Below, piece after piece: positions 35,601 through 42,617 of a stretch of DNA of 43,606 nt; position 1 is the stretch's first letter; every line of letters starts with the position of its first letter. Under the pieces are notes generated by a model. It was not told where the DNA came from, did not search any database, and was given only the letters and a program-made list of their open reading frames with translations. The position numbers and the translations under genes are program-made. This stretch comes from Lachnospiraceae bacterium (GTDB lineage Bacteria; Bacillota; Clostridia; Lachnospirales; Lachnospiraceae). The stretch lies in contig JAFRXK010000021.1 in the NCBI GenBank assembly GCA_017442865.1, forward strand, positions 1-43,606, written 5' to 3'.

Positions 35601-35886
35601 ACAGGGCAGCCTGCCTGGGGAGTATTCATTTGTAAGCACCGACTGCGAAAATGTTATTGTTGAGGCGGTGAAAATGGCTGAGGAGGGTGATTATATTATT
35701 GTGAGGGCGTATGAATGCTATAACAGAAGAAGCAAAGCAACTCTGATTTTCAATAAAGAAATTGCTGAGATTTATGAGTGCGATATGCTTGAAAACATAG
35801 TGGAAGAGTGTGCTTTTAATGGAAGCAAAGCGTTTGTAAGTATAAATCCTTACGAAATTAAAACTTTTAAATTAAGGCTTGTATAA
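32671..35886 (+). CDS. Glycoside hydrolase family 38 alpha-mannosidase
   Basis: A 1071-residue cytoplasmic enzyme (no signal peptide) releasing alpha-linked mannose. An N-terminal beta-rich domain (about 1-225) precedes the GH38 catalytic barrel. Zinc ligands lie in GHTHIDCAWLW (His242, Asp244), and the nucleophile/zinc-ligand is Asp354 in WLPDVFGYSAALP. YGYGDGGGGPTRQML and NQFHDILPGSSI are also typical. C-terminal beta-sandwich domains follow (about 640-1071). The length matches bacterial and yeast-type GH38 enzymes. It can start at either codon of ATGATG (32671 or 32674), with GGAGG upstream. No sugar transporter is next to it, so its substrate is likely imported by a system encoded elsewhere. 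Confidence 0.93.
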   Translation: MMFIRERIGKLLEYLEGMIYTDEVAVDRFKMKKLEKHFGDYAYPDTSVWDDFDGDMMWGGHQEYYCFATHIRLDERFSGKCVVFEVMTGREGEWDATNPQFSIYLNGRLIQGLDVNHREIVISEDALEGEEYDILLTAFTGDSNFRLKLDARLKVLHRDVEKYYYDINVPYMTAKLLNPDSRDYYNIINALNDSLNLLDLRVEHSEGFYASLRLAEENIQKNFYEKYCGEASPVTYCVGHTHIDCAWLWTMSVTRDKALRSFSTVLELMKQYPEYKFMSSQPLLYKFVKEAAPEKYEEIKRRAAEGRWEPEGGMYVEADCNLSSGESFIRQILYGKRFFKEEFGADSKILWLPDVFGYSAALPQIMKKCGIDYFMTTKISWNELNKMPYDTFMWEGIDGSRVLTHFVPTRDYNTPAVDGGTATAHYTTYVGFLTPSHVMGGWQRYGQKYLNEEVMMTYGYGDGGGGPTRQMLETQRRLEMGIPGCPRTKISTASEFFDTLDTHVKDKKYLPHWVGELYLEYHRGTYTSMARNKRYNRRSEFACCNLELYGVMDYILNNRKYPGQALEECWEIILKNQFHDILPGSSIKEVYDDSKSEYEALLEKTGSLTKNALKNIADNVDAPKGSLVVFNPDSFIADSVVRFTGEYKAPVIIDGEQKVQTQRLNDGGFVFNAANIPSKGYRSFEIVEAGAGFAEDYCNDACKNYDNADSDAGDFVIERGLAAFDKLLLENKYYRITFDEKGHMRSIFDKNAKRELLKNGQNGNVIMTYEDRPHNFDAWDVNNYYEEKSWEADDVTQMCITEKGPVLTTLKITRKYLDSTIVQYITIYEENPRIDIRHEIDWRQKQIFVKLLFPVDIHANEATYEIQYGNVKRPTHYNTSWDAARFEVCMHKWVDLSEDDYGVSILNDCKYGISIHDGNIGVSLLKSAIYPNPQADKERHEFTISLLPHKGGFKEAHTIRQAYLLNNPMSAFIKESAQGSLPGEYSFVSTDCENVIVEAVKMAEEGDYIIVRAYECYNRRSKATLIFNKEIAEIYECDMLENIVEECAFNGSKAFVSINPYEIKTFKLRLV

Positions 35887-35905
35887 AAAAATACAAATAA
35901 TACTA

Positions 35906-35934
35906 TTGACAAGCAATAATAACAATGATATAGT
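35906..35934 (+). promoter_or_regulatory. Near-consensus promoter of the 38-residue peptide gene
   Basis: TTGACA (35906-35911) and TATAGT (35929-35934) are 17 bp apart, with an extended -10 TGA just before the hexamer. It is the strongest promoter I found in the window. Transcription would begin near 35941, 20 nt downstream of which a strong SD begins. Confidence 0.8.
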
Positions 35935-35979
35935 TGCATGTGAACGCAAGAAAAAGTTGTACTTAAAGGAGGAGTCATT

Positions 35980-36096
35980 ATGAAGTTTAATTATTCAGAT
36001 CCGGAATTAGAGGTTGTATTATTTGAATCAGAGGATATTATGACGGAGTCTGGCGAGGACAATGAGATTCCATTTGATGATCCAAATGAGCCTTAA
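35980..36096 (+). CDS. 38-residue acidic peptide, candidate RiPP-like or kinase-substrate precursor
   Basis: ATG at 35980 follows AAAGGAGGA by about 7 nt. The 38-residue product begins MKFNYSDPELEVVLFESED and ends IPFDDPNEP. It is strongly acidic, has no Cys, and carries a Thr-Glu-Ser-Gly turn at about 22-25 before an Asp/Glu/Pro tail. The pattern of a leader-like amphipathic half (DPELEVVLFESEDI) and a short tail resembles small Clostridia peptides found beside RiPP-type genes (from memory, not searched). It has its own strong promoter and a terminator at 36144-36174, and the HPr-kinase-like gene follows. No radical SAM, lasso cyclase or protease gene is present. Confidence 0.7.
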   Translation: MKFNYSDPELEVVLFESEDIMTESGEDNEIPFDDPNEP

Positions 36097-36143
36097 GCTT
36101 TGGTTGTAGTCTTATATAGTTTAGAATATGTAGTGTATTTCAG

Positions 36144-36174
36144 AGACCGGATTCTTATATAGTTCGGTCTTTTT
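36144..36174 (+). terminator. Attenuating terminator between peptide and kinase genes
   Basis: AGACCGGA (36144-36151) pairs with TTCGGTCT (36163-36170), including one G-U, followed by TTTT. It should make a short abundant peptide mRNA (about 235 nt) with limited read-through into the kinase-like gene, which has no clear promoter of its own. Confidence 0.75.
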
Positions 36175-36193
36175 GAAGTTGAAGGTGGACAAC

Positions 36194-37066
36194 ATGAAGA
36201 GATGCTATGAGATAGCCGGAATCAGGGTCACACTTGATACAGAGCATGATTTTCACGAATATAGATTTTATGATTTGTTCAGAGTTGATGATGATGCTTT
36301 GCCGGATTATTATTTTAAATATACAGAGGTTGAGAAGGTTGAGGTCGATGCCGGGGCCAAACTCATTTATTCAAACGCAAGGTTTGATGTGTATGAGAAG
36401 GATGGAATTGAGTATCGTTATTACAAGGCAAAAAGTAATGAAAGCCGAAGCAGATATGATGCGTATATTTATCTGGACGGAAGCAGGGGAAGCTTTTTGT
36501 ATACAAAGGAGTACGATATAAGCAAGAACCTTTCAACGAGCCTTTCAATTCTTAATAATCAGGTGTTTGAACAGATGCTTCTGGAGCATGATGCGTTTGT
36601 GCTGCACAGCTCGTTTATAATATATGATGGCAGAGCAGTGATTTTCTCTGCGCCTTCAGGTACAGGTAAGTCGACGCAGGCTGATTTGTGGGAGCAGCAT
36701 GAGGGGGTTACAATAGTAAACGGAGACCGTTCGATATTTAAAAGAGAGAATGGCGACTGGCATGTTTACGGAATCCCGATGTGCGGCAGCTCGGATATAT
36801 GCTTAAATATGTCAGCACCGCTGGAGGCTGTTATACTGCTTTCACAGGGCAGGGAGAACAATTTGAAGCCTGCAGACCCTAAGACTGCGCTCAATAAAAT
36901 GTTCAGAGAATGTACGGTAAATATCTGGAATGAACATGCAGTCAACAAAATATTTGATTTGCTTGGCGATATTTATGAAAAAGCACATGTATATACATAT
37001 AGCTGCACTAAGGAAAAGGATGCGGTTGATGTGCTAAAAAAAGAACTGGATTCAAACAGAAAATAG
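36194..37066 (+). CDS. HPr kinase-like ATPase beside the small peptide
   Basis: A 290-residue protein. The N-terminal half (1 to about 130) has no family I recognise. The C-terminal half has the HprK-type P-loop core: VLHSSFI (His138), Walker A APSGTGKST (153-161) and NGDRS (Asp178, in the place of the catalytic Asp), then GIPMCGSS. HprK phosphorylates Ser of HPr; relatives in lasso-peptide and PqqD-type clusters phosphorylate peptides. Nothing here resembles the N-terminal domain of true HPr kinase. I chose the ATG at 36194 with AAGGTGG 5 nt upstream; TTG codons at 36173 and 36179 lie in the terminator tail. Its substrate is likely the upstream peptide (inference). Confidence 0.75.
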   Translation: MKRCYEIAGIRVTLDTEHDFHEYRFYDLFRVDDDALPDYYFKYTEVEKVEVDAGAKLIYSNARFDVYEKDGIEYRYYKAKSNESRSRYDAYIYLDGSRGSFLYTKEYDISKNLSTSLSILNNQVFEQMLLEHDAFVLHSSFIIYDGRAVIFSAPSGTGKSTQADLWEQHEGVTIVNGDRSIFKRENGDWHVYGIPMCGSSDICLNMSAPLEAVILLSQGRENNLKPADPKTALNKMFRECTVNIWNEHAVNKIFDLLGDIYEKAHVYTYSCTKEKDAVDVLKKELDSNRK

Positions 37067-37087
37067 TACAGGAAAATATATTTTAAA

Positions 37088-37137
37088 CGCAGGAGGGTGT
37101 CTTAAAAGTCATAGGACTTTTGGGACACCCTCCTGCG
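37088..37137. terminator. Long perfect hairpin between convergent genes
   Basis: The arms 37088-37110 and 37115-37137 pair over 23 bp (two G-U pairs) around a 4-nt loop; core CAGGAGGGTGTC / GACACCCTCCTG. It lies between the kinase-like gene and the minus-strand ABC-F gene and ends both messages. The length and near-perfection also suit a small mobile inverted repeat, but no target duplication flanks it. Confidence 0.75.
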
Positions 37138-37178
37138 CTGTGCAAAAACATAAAGTAAAAACTTTTGAAAATGCGGAT

Positions 37179-39086
37179 TTACTGCGCAAGCTCCTCCCAC
37201 TTAAGGTAAAGCTCCTCAAGTCTTGCTTCAAGCGCAGTTTTTTCGTCGTTAAGCTCCATAAGCCTTGATACATTTACGGCTATGTCGTCGTGTGTAAGCA
37301 GCTCGTCAATTTCAGCATTTCTTTCTTCAAGAGAATTGATTTCCTGTTCGGTTTTACTTAAATCACTGATACGCTTTCTTTCTCTTGCCTGCTGCTCCTT
37401 CTTTGCCTGCCAGTCGGACTTGTTTTCGGTAATCTGCCTGTTGGCAGAGACTGAAGCCGGGTCTGCAGCCTTTGGAGCAAGCAGCTCTTTTTTCTCAAGA
37501 TAATAGTCATAATTGCCTATGTAATTTACGAAGGTCCGGTTTGTAAGCTCTAAAATTCGCGTTGCGGTCTTGTTGATAAAATATCTGTCGTGCGATACGT
37601 AAAGCACGGTTCCAGTATAGTTTGCGATTGCATTTTCGAGAATCTCCTTCGAGGTCATGTCAAGATGGTTCGTAGGCTCATCAAGTATAAGGAAATTTGA
37701 TTCTGAAAGCATGAGTTTAGCAAGTGATACACGACCGCGCTCGCCGCCGCTTAAATCCCTGATTCTCTTGAATACGTCCTCGCCGGTAAAAAGAAACGCC
37801 GCAAGCACATTTCTTATCTGCGTGTTGTTCATGTCAGGATATTCGTCCTGCAGCTCGTCAAAAAGAGTCTTGTCCATGTGAAGCACCTGATGCTCCTGGT
37901 CGTAATAACCGATTTTTACACGGGAACCAAGCTTAATACTTCCTGTGTCGCTCTCAAGCGCCTGGGTAATTATCTTTAACATGGTGGTTTTGCCGGTGCC
38001 GTTGCCGCCTATTATCGCCACGCGCTCGCCGCGCTTTATCTCAAAGGAAATGTTCTCAAACAGCCTGTTTGCGCCAAACGCTTTAGACACATCCTTGACC
38101 GTAAGTACATCATTTCCGCTCTGTATGCATGGCTCAAGCTTCATGCGCATCGCATCGGCAGGCGTCATAGGCTTGTCAATAATATTTATTTTTGCAAGCG
38201 CTTTTTCGCGGCTTTCCGCTCTCTTAATCGATTTCTCCCTGTTAAATGAGCGAAGCTTAGTTATAACATCCTCCTGATGCTTTATCTCGGCCTGCTGATT
38301 TAAATACTGCTTCATTCTGGCTTCAAAAAGCTGCGCTTTCTTTGCGGCAAATGCAGTATAATTGCCGGCATACATAATAGCGGTGCAGTTTTCAATTTCG
38401 ATAACCTTTGTCACGACCCTGTCAAGGAAGAAACGGTCATGTGTGACAATCAGCACGCTTCCTTTGTAATTGAGAAGATAATTTTCAAGCCATGTGACAG
38501 ATGATATGTCCAGATGGTTCGTAGGCTCGTCGAGAAGAATTATGTCCGGCTTCGAAATAAGAAGCTTTCCTAAAAATACTCTTGTCTTCTGACCGCCGGA
38601 AAGCTCCGAAATCTTCTTGTCGAACTCCTCTTCCGTAAAGCCGAGCCCCTTTAAAATGCCTGTTATTTCGCTCTTGTAAGCGTATCCGCCTTTAAGCTCA
38701 AATTCATGCACTGCATTTGAATATGAGTTCATCAGTCCGTCAAGCTCATCGCCCGAGGAATGCTTCATTTCAAGCTCAAGCCTGCGGATTCTGCTTTCAA
38801 GCTGTCCTATCTCCGGCTTTGCATCAAAAAGTGTATCAATAATTGTGCTGTCAATATTGACATTCTGGTACTGCGCAAGATATCCGATGCTGGCGCCCTT
38901 TGCCAGAATCACCTCACCGCTGTCGGGAGCAAGCTCGCCGATAAGAATCTTTAACAGCGTGGATTTGCCGGCTCCGTTTATGCCCACAATCGCAGCTTTT
39001 TCGTGATTTTCTATATGGAAGGAAACATCCTTCAGGACATCCTTTTCAACAAATGCTTTGCATATATGACTGCATGATAATATCAA
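37179..39086 (-). CDS. ABC-F family ATPase (ribosome-associated type)
   Basis: A 635-residue soluble protein with two ABC domains and no membrane part. Walker A sequences are GINGAGKST and GGNGTGKTT. Signatures are LSGGQKTRVFLGKLL and LSGGERGRVSLAKLM. Walker B is ILLDEPTNHLD and LILDEPTNHLD. The inter-domain linker (about 240-310) is charged, and the C-terminal coiled coil (from about 545) is Glu/Lys-rich, as in YdiF/Uup-like members. These act on the ribosome in translation or antibiotic protection. I prefer the TTG at 39086 (MILSCSHICKAF, GGGGTG 6 nt upstream) over the GTG at 39095. Confidence 0.88.
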   Translation of the reverse strand: MILSCSHICKAFVEKDVLKDVSFHIENHEKAAIVGINGAGKSTLLKILIGELAPDSGEVILAKGASIGYLAQYQNVNIDSTIIDTLFDAKPEIGQLESRIRRLELEMKHSSGDELDGLMNSYSNAVHEFELKGGYAYKSEITGILKGLGFTEEEFDKKISELSGGQKTRVFLGKLLISKPDIILLDEPTNHLDISSVTWLENYLLNYKGSVLIVTHDRFFLDRVVTKVIEIENCTAIMYAGNYTAFAAKKAQLFEARMKQYLNQQAEIKHQEDVITKLRSFNREKSIKRAESREKALAKINIIDKPMTPADAMRMKLEPCIQSGNDVLTVKDVSKAFGANRLFENISFEIKRGERVAIIGGNGTGKTTMLKIITQALESDTGSIKLGSRVKIGYYDQEHQVLHMDKTLFDELQDEYPDMNNTQIRNVLAAFLFTGEDVFKRIRDLSGGERGRVSLAKLMLSESNFLILDEPTNHLDMTSKEILENAIANYTGTVLYVSHDRYFINKTATRILELTNRTFVNYIGNYDYYLEKKELLAPKAADPASVSANRQITENKSDWQAKKEQQARERKRISDLSKTEQEINSLEERNAEIDELLTHDDIAVNVSRLMELNDEKTALEARLEELYLKWEELAQ

Positions 39087-39248
39087 AATATTCACCCCGT
39101 TAAAATGTGTAATACTGTTTAAGTATAGTATAGACTTAAAATCTTGGCAAGCAAAGAAAATGAGTGGTTAATAAAATATATAAATTGATTTTTTGCCTGA
39201 GCTGATATATATTTTATTTAAGAAATAAATCGTAATAAAACGAAAGAG

Positions 39249-39299
39249 TCAGGTATACATTCAAATGGCGATTTTTACAAGCTATATGCTGTTACCTGA
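39249..39299 (+). other. Spaced inverted repeat before the sigma-factor gene
   Basis: TCAGGTA (39249-39255) and TACCTGA (39293-39299) are perfect inverted arms 37 nt apart, and the right arm ends just before the SD-like AGGTAGGGG of the sigma gene. A regulatory RNA fold or operator is possible. Nothing else is visible in the gap 39087-39310. Confidence 0.3.
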
Positions 39300-39310
39300 G
39301 AGGTAGGGGA

Positions 39311-39808
39311 TTGCTAAAATTGAACAGGAAGAAGAAAAAGGACGAATTTATCGAAAAAGTATTTGCTGAGATGTATGATGATCTGAAAGCATTTGCTTTT
39401 TACAAAAGCAGGGATAAGAGACTGGTTGAAGATATACTGCAGGAGACATATCTTGAAGCATACAGGCATGCGGATGAGCTGATGGAGCATGAAAACTATA
39501 AGGGCTGGATGTATGTTACCGCCATGAACAAGATTATGAAGCTTAACAAGGAAAGCATGAGCTACAATGAATGTCTGTGCTTTGAGGAGCAGATGGATGC
39601 TGTGGTTGAGCCGGAATATGATTTTGTTGCATTATCGGAGATACAAAGTCTAGTGAAGGCTGAGGATTTCAAGCTTATTACTCTGCATTATCTGGATAAG
39701 TATACATATGATGAGATTGCTAAGATGTGTGACAAGAAAACAAGCTACGTTAAAATGCGTATATTCAGAGCACTGCGGCAGCTTAAGGACAAGATTGATA
39801 TACAATAA
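39311..39808 (+). CDS. ECF-type RNA polymerase sigma factor
   Basis: A 165-residue sigma-70 family protein made of regions 2 and 4 only. Region 2 is FAEMYDDLKAFAFYKSRDKRLVEDILQETYLEAYRHAD with YKGWMYVTAMNKIMK (about 10-80). Region 4 is FKLITLHYLDKYTYDEIAKMCDKKTSYVKMRIFRALRQLKD (about 118-160), with a helix-turn-helix. It begins with TTG, either 39311 or 39320, after AGGTAGGGG. Two DUF4367 proteins, each with a secreted partner, lie directly downstream behind four copies of one promoter-like box. They are its probable regulon and anti-sigma factors. The box does not precede the sigma gene itself, so it is not obviously autoregulated. Confidence 0.85.
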   Translation: MLKLNRKKKKDEFIEKVFAEMYDDLKAFAFYKSRDKRLVEDILQETYLEAYRHADELMEHENYKGWMYVTAMNKIMKLNKESMSYNECLCFEEQMDAVVEPEYDFVALSEIQSLVKAEDFKLITLHYLDKYTYDEIAKMCDKKTSYVKMRIFRALRQLKDKIDIQ

Positions 39809-39838
39809 AATGTTAATAAATTGTTAAATGTAAAAAAT

Positions 39839-39871
39839 GTTGTGACCAAATCCGCTTTTTTAGGAATATAC
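39839..39871 (+). promoter_or_regulatory. ECF-like promoter box, copy 1 (before DUF4367 gene 1)
   Basis: GTTGTGACC at 39839 and AGGAATATAC at 39862 start 23 bp apart, with a T-rich spacer and an A-rich upstream tract. The -35-like TGTGACC recalls the TGAAACC/TGTAACC elements of Bacillus ECF promoters. Three further copies with identical spacing follow at 41361, 41560 and 43161. Confidence 0.6.
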
Positions 39872-39922
39872 ATTATGTAAAGGGTTTTGTTGTTATTGTC
39901 ATGTGCAAGGAGTATAAGAAAA

Positions 39923-40798
39923 ATGAAAACGACTAATATAAAAGAAGGCTCTTTAACCAAGGAAAAACTTCTTGAAATGCTTGAAATTGAAGCAGAAAAG
40001 TCGGAGGATGAGATTGATGTTGAGCGCATTAATGTAATTATCACGCTTCTTGATGAGTGTGAAGAAAGAAAAAACTCTCCGAACGACTATGAAGAATTCC
40101 TTAGACGCTTCAACGAGCGGAATGGTACGCAGCTTAAGAATTGTCAAAAGTCACAAAAAGCATCCATATTTAAAAGATATGCCATTAACTATGCGGAAAG
40201 CGCAAGAATAGCTACATGCATAGCTGCATCAGTGCTACTCATAGCAATTAATTTAGCGTTAGGAATTGCCAATATAAATCCGGCTTATAGCATCGGTGTT
40301 AGAGCGTATAGCAGTATTATGGAAATCGTAAATGATTATATTGATTTTGATAAAATAGTATATACGCTAAAACATGTGGGTGAAGATAAGTTTGATAAGA
40401 TAGACAATTATTATGTTTCCTATGATGAAGTAGACTTGAAGGATTTGGACATTATGCAGCCTTCATATATTCCTGAGGGTTATGTGTTGAATAGTGCTAC
40501 AAGCTTTAAGGCAAACGGAAAAATTAATAATATAGAGATTATCTACAATAATTTAGCAGAAAGTTATTTATCATACAATGTTCAAATTTTGTATAATCAA
40601 AATCATGATTTTATAATGAAAAATCCAACAGGATATTCATATAAAAAAACTATTGAGTTTAATGGTATTAGTATATATATATATACTAATGTGGATAATA
40701 AGGCACTTTTCTTTGCGGATAATAATTTATACACTGTAGTATCTGATATGGATGTTGATGAATTTTGTGAGGTTTTGAAGAGCTTTTCCTTTAATTAG
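39923..40798 (+). CDS. Single-pass DUF4367 protein 1, probable anti-sigma factor
   Basis: A 291-residue protein. The cytoplasmic N-terminal region (about 1-95) has charged helices (LTKEKLLEMLEIEAEKSEDEIDVERIN; YEEFLRRFNERNGTQLKN). One membrane helix follows (about 96-117; ATCIAASVLLIAINLALGIANI), then an outside DUF4367-type domain (about 150-291; PSYIPEGYVLNSATSF, NIEIIYNN, ends VDEFCEVLKSFSF). In Firmicutes such proteins follow ECF sigma genes and act as membrane anti-sigma factors. I chose the ATG at 39923, with AAGGAG 10 nt upstream; the frame is open further back. It is read from promoter box 1 and followed after 23 nt by the secreted-protein gene. Confidence 0.78.
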   Translation: MKTTNIKEGSLTKEKLLEMLEIEAEKSEDEIDVERINVIITLLDECEERKNSPNDYEEFLRRFNERNGTQLKNCQKSQKASIFKRYAINYAESARIATCIAASVLLIAINLALGIANINPAYSIGVRAYSSIMEIVNDYIDFDKIVYTLKHVGEDKFDKIDNYYVSYDEVDLKDLDIMQPSYIPEGYVLNSATSFKANGKINNIEIIYNNLAESYLSYNVQILYNQNHDFIMKNPTGYSYKKTIEFNGISIYIYTNVDNKALFFADNNLYTVVSDMDVDEFCEVLKSFSFN

Positions 40799-40821
40799 TC
40801 ATATTAAAGGAGGATAACTTT

Positions 40822-41337
40822 ATGAATATGCGAAAGAAAATATCTGCTATAATAAGCCTTGTACTGATTATCATTATGACAATACCTTTTGCTGCTTTTG
40901 CAGAGGATGAAGATGACGAAAGATTTACAAGAATGACGCCGGAAGAACTTAGCGGTTATTTACTTGAAATTGGAGCAGGTTTTAATCCTTTGGAGATAAC
41001 GGGAATTCAGGCCACGGGTGTTATAGCAAAATCTCTTACAATTACACCTGATTATAGTATTGGTAAGATTGCCGTTTTGTATTATACAAAGGCATCTTCT
41101 ATTGCAAACAGGGTAGGTATAAAGGATTTGAAATTATATGAGGGCAGCAGCTTATATAACTGGACTGAGATTAGGAATACTACAGATTTTGATATTTTTA
41201 CACAGGAATATGGTTCGGGATATTATTACAACAGTCCGGTAAGCGGATATTACTATTATGCTGAGGGAGACCATTACTGCGTGTTTGGAACTACTATGTA
41301 TGAATCTCACAAAACAACTCCAACATACCAGTATTAA
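40822..41337 (+). CDS. Secreted protein 1 of the sigma module, unknown function
   Basis: A 171-residue exported protein. The signal peptide (about 1-27; KKISAIISLVLIIIMTIPFAAFA) is cut before EDEDDERF. The mature part is about 144 residues with a helical start (MTPEELSGYLLEIGAGF) and a beta-rich core. The block ASSIANRVGIKDLKLYEGSSLY and the Tyr-rich SGYYYNSPVSGYYYYAEGDHYCVFG are shared almost unchanged with secreted protein 2, while the last residues differ. There is no lipobox, sorting motif or recognised domain. SD AAAGGAGGA. It is translated with DUF4367 protein 1. It might be the effector or the signal-sensing partner of the anti-sigma protein. Confidence 0.75.
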   Translation: MNMRKKISAIISLVLIIIMTIPFAAFAEDEDDERFTRMTPEELSGYLLEIGAGFNPLEITGIQATGVIAKSLTITPDYSIGKIAVLYYTKASSIANRVGIKDLKLYEGSSLYNWTEIRNTTDFDIFTQEYGSGYYYNSPVSGYYYYAEGDHYCVFGTTMYESHKTTPTYQY

Positions 41338-41360
41338 AAAAAATAAAATTTTTAAAAAAA

Positions 41361-41393
41361 GTTGTGACCTTTTTTGATTTTTCGGGAATATAC
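41361..41393 (+). promoter_or_regulatory. ECF-like promoter box, copy 2 (after secreted protein 1)
   Basis: GTTGTGACC at 41361 and GGGAATATAC at 41384 again start 23 bp apart, with a T-rich spacer and an A-rich tract before. It lies 24 nt after the stop codon, with no protein gene in the next 200 nt, so it would drive the short segment 41400-41517. Confidence 0.55.
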
Positions 41394-41399
41394 ATAGTG

Positions 41400-41517
41400 A
41401 AAGTGGTTTCAAATAAGAAATTGTTTTTTTTAAACGTAGTGACCCCAAAATTACTTTTATTACATTTTAAACATTATTTGGACACTTTTAGCAGCCGGCG
41501 AGTTTCTCGCCGGCTGT
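41400..41517 (+). ncRNA. Candidate small RNA 1
   Basis: About 118 nt lie between promoter box 2 and a perfect 11-bp hairpin (41492-41516), with no ORF that has an SD. Blocks shared with 43200-43317 include TAGTGACCCCAA (near 41438), ACTTTTATTACATT and the hairpin. The duplicate keeps these while its other bases drift, as expected for an RNA or 3' element under selection. No expression is known; it could be only the 3' UTR of the preceding gene. Confidence 0.4.
41492..41516 (+). terminator. Hairpin ending unit 1
   Basis: CAGCCGGCGAG (41492-41502) pairs perfectly with CTCGCCGGCTG (41506-41516) around TTT. Only a weak T-tract follows (TTTCGATACG), so termination may be partial. Confidence 0.7.
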
Positions 41518-41559
41518 TTCGATACGTTTAATTGTTAAGAAAATATTAAAAATAAAAAA

Positions 41560-41592
41560 GTTGTGACCAAATCAGCATTTTTGGGAATATAC
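41560..41592 (+). promoter_or_regulatory. ECF-like promoter box, copy 3 (before DUF4367 gene 2)
   Basis: GTTGTGACC at 41560 and GGGAATATAC at 41583 start 23 bp apart, preceded by an A-rich tract. The downstream leader matches that after copy 1 almost base for base up to the start codon. Confidence 0.6.
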
Positions 41593-41644
41593 ATAGTGTA
41601 AAGGGTTTTGTTAATATTGTCATGTGCTAGGAGTATGAGAAAAA

Positions 41645-41731
41645 ATGAAAACGGCTAACAAAGAAAACCTGAACGCAAGACTGCGTTCGGCGTTATACGG
41701 TGAGCTAAAGAAAGATTATGAAAATGGCTAA
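41645..41731 (+). CDS. 28-residue upstream ORF overlapping DUF4367 gene 2
   Basis: ATG at 41645 stands exactly where DUF4367 gene 1 starts in unit 1, with the same leader and an AGGAG SD. Its frame (MKTANKENLNARLRSALYG..., 28 residues) stops at 41729-41731, 14 nt inside DUF4367 gene 2. The first 24 nt recur 73 nt downstream (22 of 24 identical) as the new start of that gene. A 7-bp hairpin GAACGCA/TGCGTTC (41671-41688) lies in between. A short coupling or attenuating leader peptide is the best reading. Confidence 0.5.
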   Translation: MKTANKENLNARLRSALYGELKKDYENG

Positions 41732-42590
41732 TAAAGAAAACTCTGTAAGCAAAGAGATGCTTCTTGAAATGTTGGAAGTTGAAGCGGACAAATCGGAAAC
41801 GGAGATAGATGTTGAACGTATTAATAAAATTACTCAACTTCTTGACACATATGGAGGTATCGGGAATTCTTCGAATGACTATGAAGAATTTCTCAGACGG
41901 TTCAACGAGCGGAACGGTACGCACCTAAAGAACTGTCTAAAAACACAAAAATTATCCATATTTAAACTGTACACCATTAATCATGTCGAAAATATCAGAG
42001 TTTCTGCCAGTGTGGCTGTAGCAATGCTGCTTATCATGCTTAATGTTGCGCTAGGAATTGCAGGTATCAATCCAGCCTATAGCATAGGCGTTAAAGCATA
42101 TAATAATATGCTCGGTATTGTGAATGAGTATGTGGAGTTGGATAAACTGCAATATACCGCGGTGCATGCTGATGAAGAAGAATTTGATATTTTAGATAGT
42201 TACTATGTTACATATGATGAAGACAGTTTGAAAGATTTAGATATTATGAAACCGACATATAATTTGATTGATTATAAATTTGAAAGTGCAATGGTCCTTT
42301 TTGATAACAATAAGTTGAGTAATATTGAATTAATATATAATAGTGAAGAAACCGACCATTCTTTTTCTTGTAATATTCAGTTGATTACAAATGATGATTA
42401 TGATTTCTATATATCAAATCGGACAGATTTCACATATGAAAATACAATAGAAGTGAATGGAGTCAGTGTGTATATATATACAGGAAGTGACAATAAGGCA
42501 ATGTTTTTTTCAGACAATAAATTATATACTGTTATTTCTGATGTAAATATGAATGCTTTTTATGAGATAATTAAGAGCTTTTCTTTTTAA
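41718..42590 (+). CDS. Single-pass DUF4367 protein 2, probable anti-sigma factor paralogue
   Basis: A 290-residue paralogue of DUF4367 protein 1 with the same layout: cytoplasmic helices (VSKEMLLEMLEVEADKSETEIDVERIN; YEEFLRRFNERNGTHLKN), one membrane helix (SVAVAMLLIMLNVALGIAGI) and an outside DUF4367-like domain ending FYEIIKSFSF. The PEGY-like turn of copy 1 (YIPEGYVLN) reads YNLIDYKFE here, so the outer domain has diverged more than the inner part, as if it senses something different. It has no good SD of its own (AAAGAAAG at best) and its start overlaps the upstream ORF, so translation is probably coupled. The secreted-protein 2 gene follows after 27 nt. Confidence 0.75.
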   Translation: MKMANKENSVSKEMLLEMLEVEADKSETEIDVERINKITQLLDTYGGIGNSSNDYEEFLRRFNERNGTHLKNCLKTQKLSIFKLYTINHVENIRVSASVAVAMLLIMLNVALGIAGINPAYSIGVKAYNNMLGIVNEYVELDKLQYTAVHADEEEFDILDSYYVTYDEDSLKDLDIMKPTYNLIDYKFESAMVLFDNNKLSNIELIYNSEETDHSFSCNIQLITNDDYDFYISNRTDFTYENTIEVNGVSVYIYTGSDNKAMFFSDNKLYTVISDVNMNAFYEIIKSFSF

Positions 42591-42617
42591 TTAGCGAGAT
42601 TAAAGGAGGATTACTCT

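Noticed and set aside
32671..35886. Several minus-strand ORFs of 60-130 codons within the mannosidase gene
   Set aside because: They lack SDs and recognisable motifs, and the plus strand is a complete GH38 enzyme.
37088..37137. Mobile element end or MITE
   Set aside because: No target-site duplication or second copy was seen in the window. A long terminator between convergent genes is sufficient.
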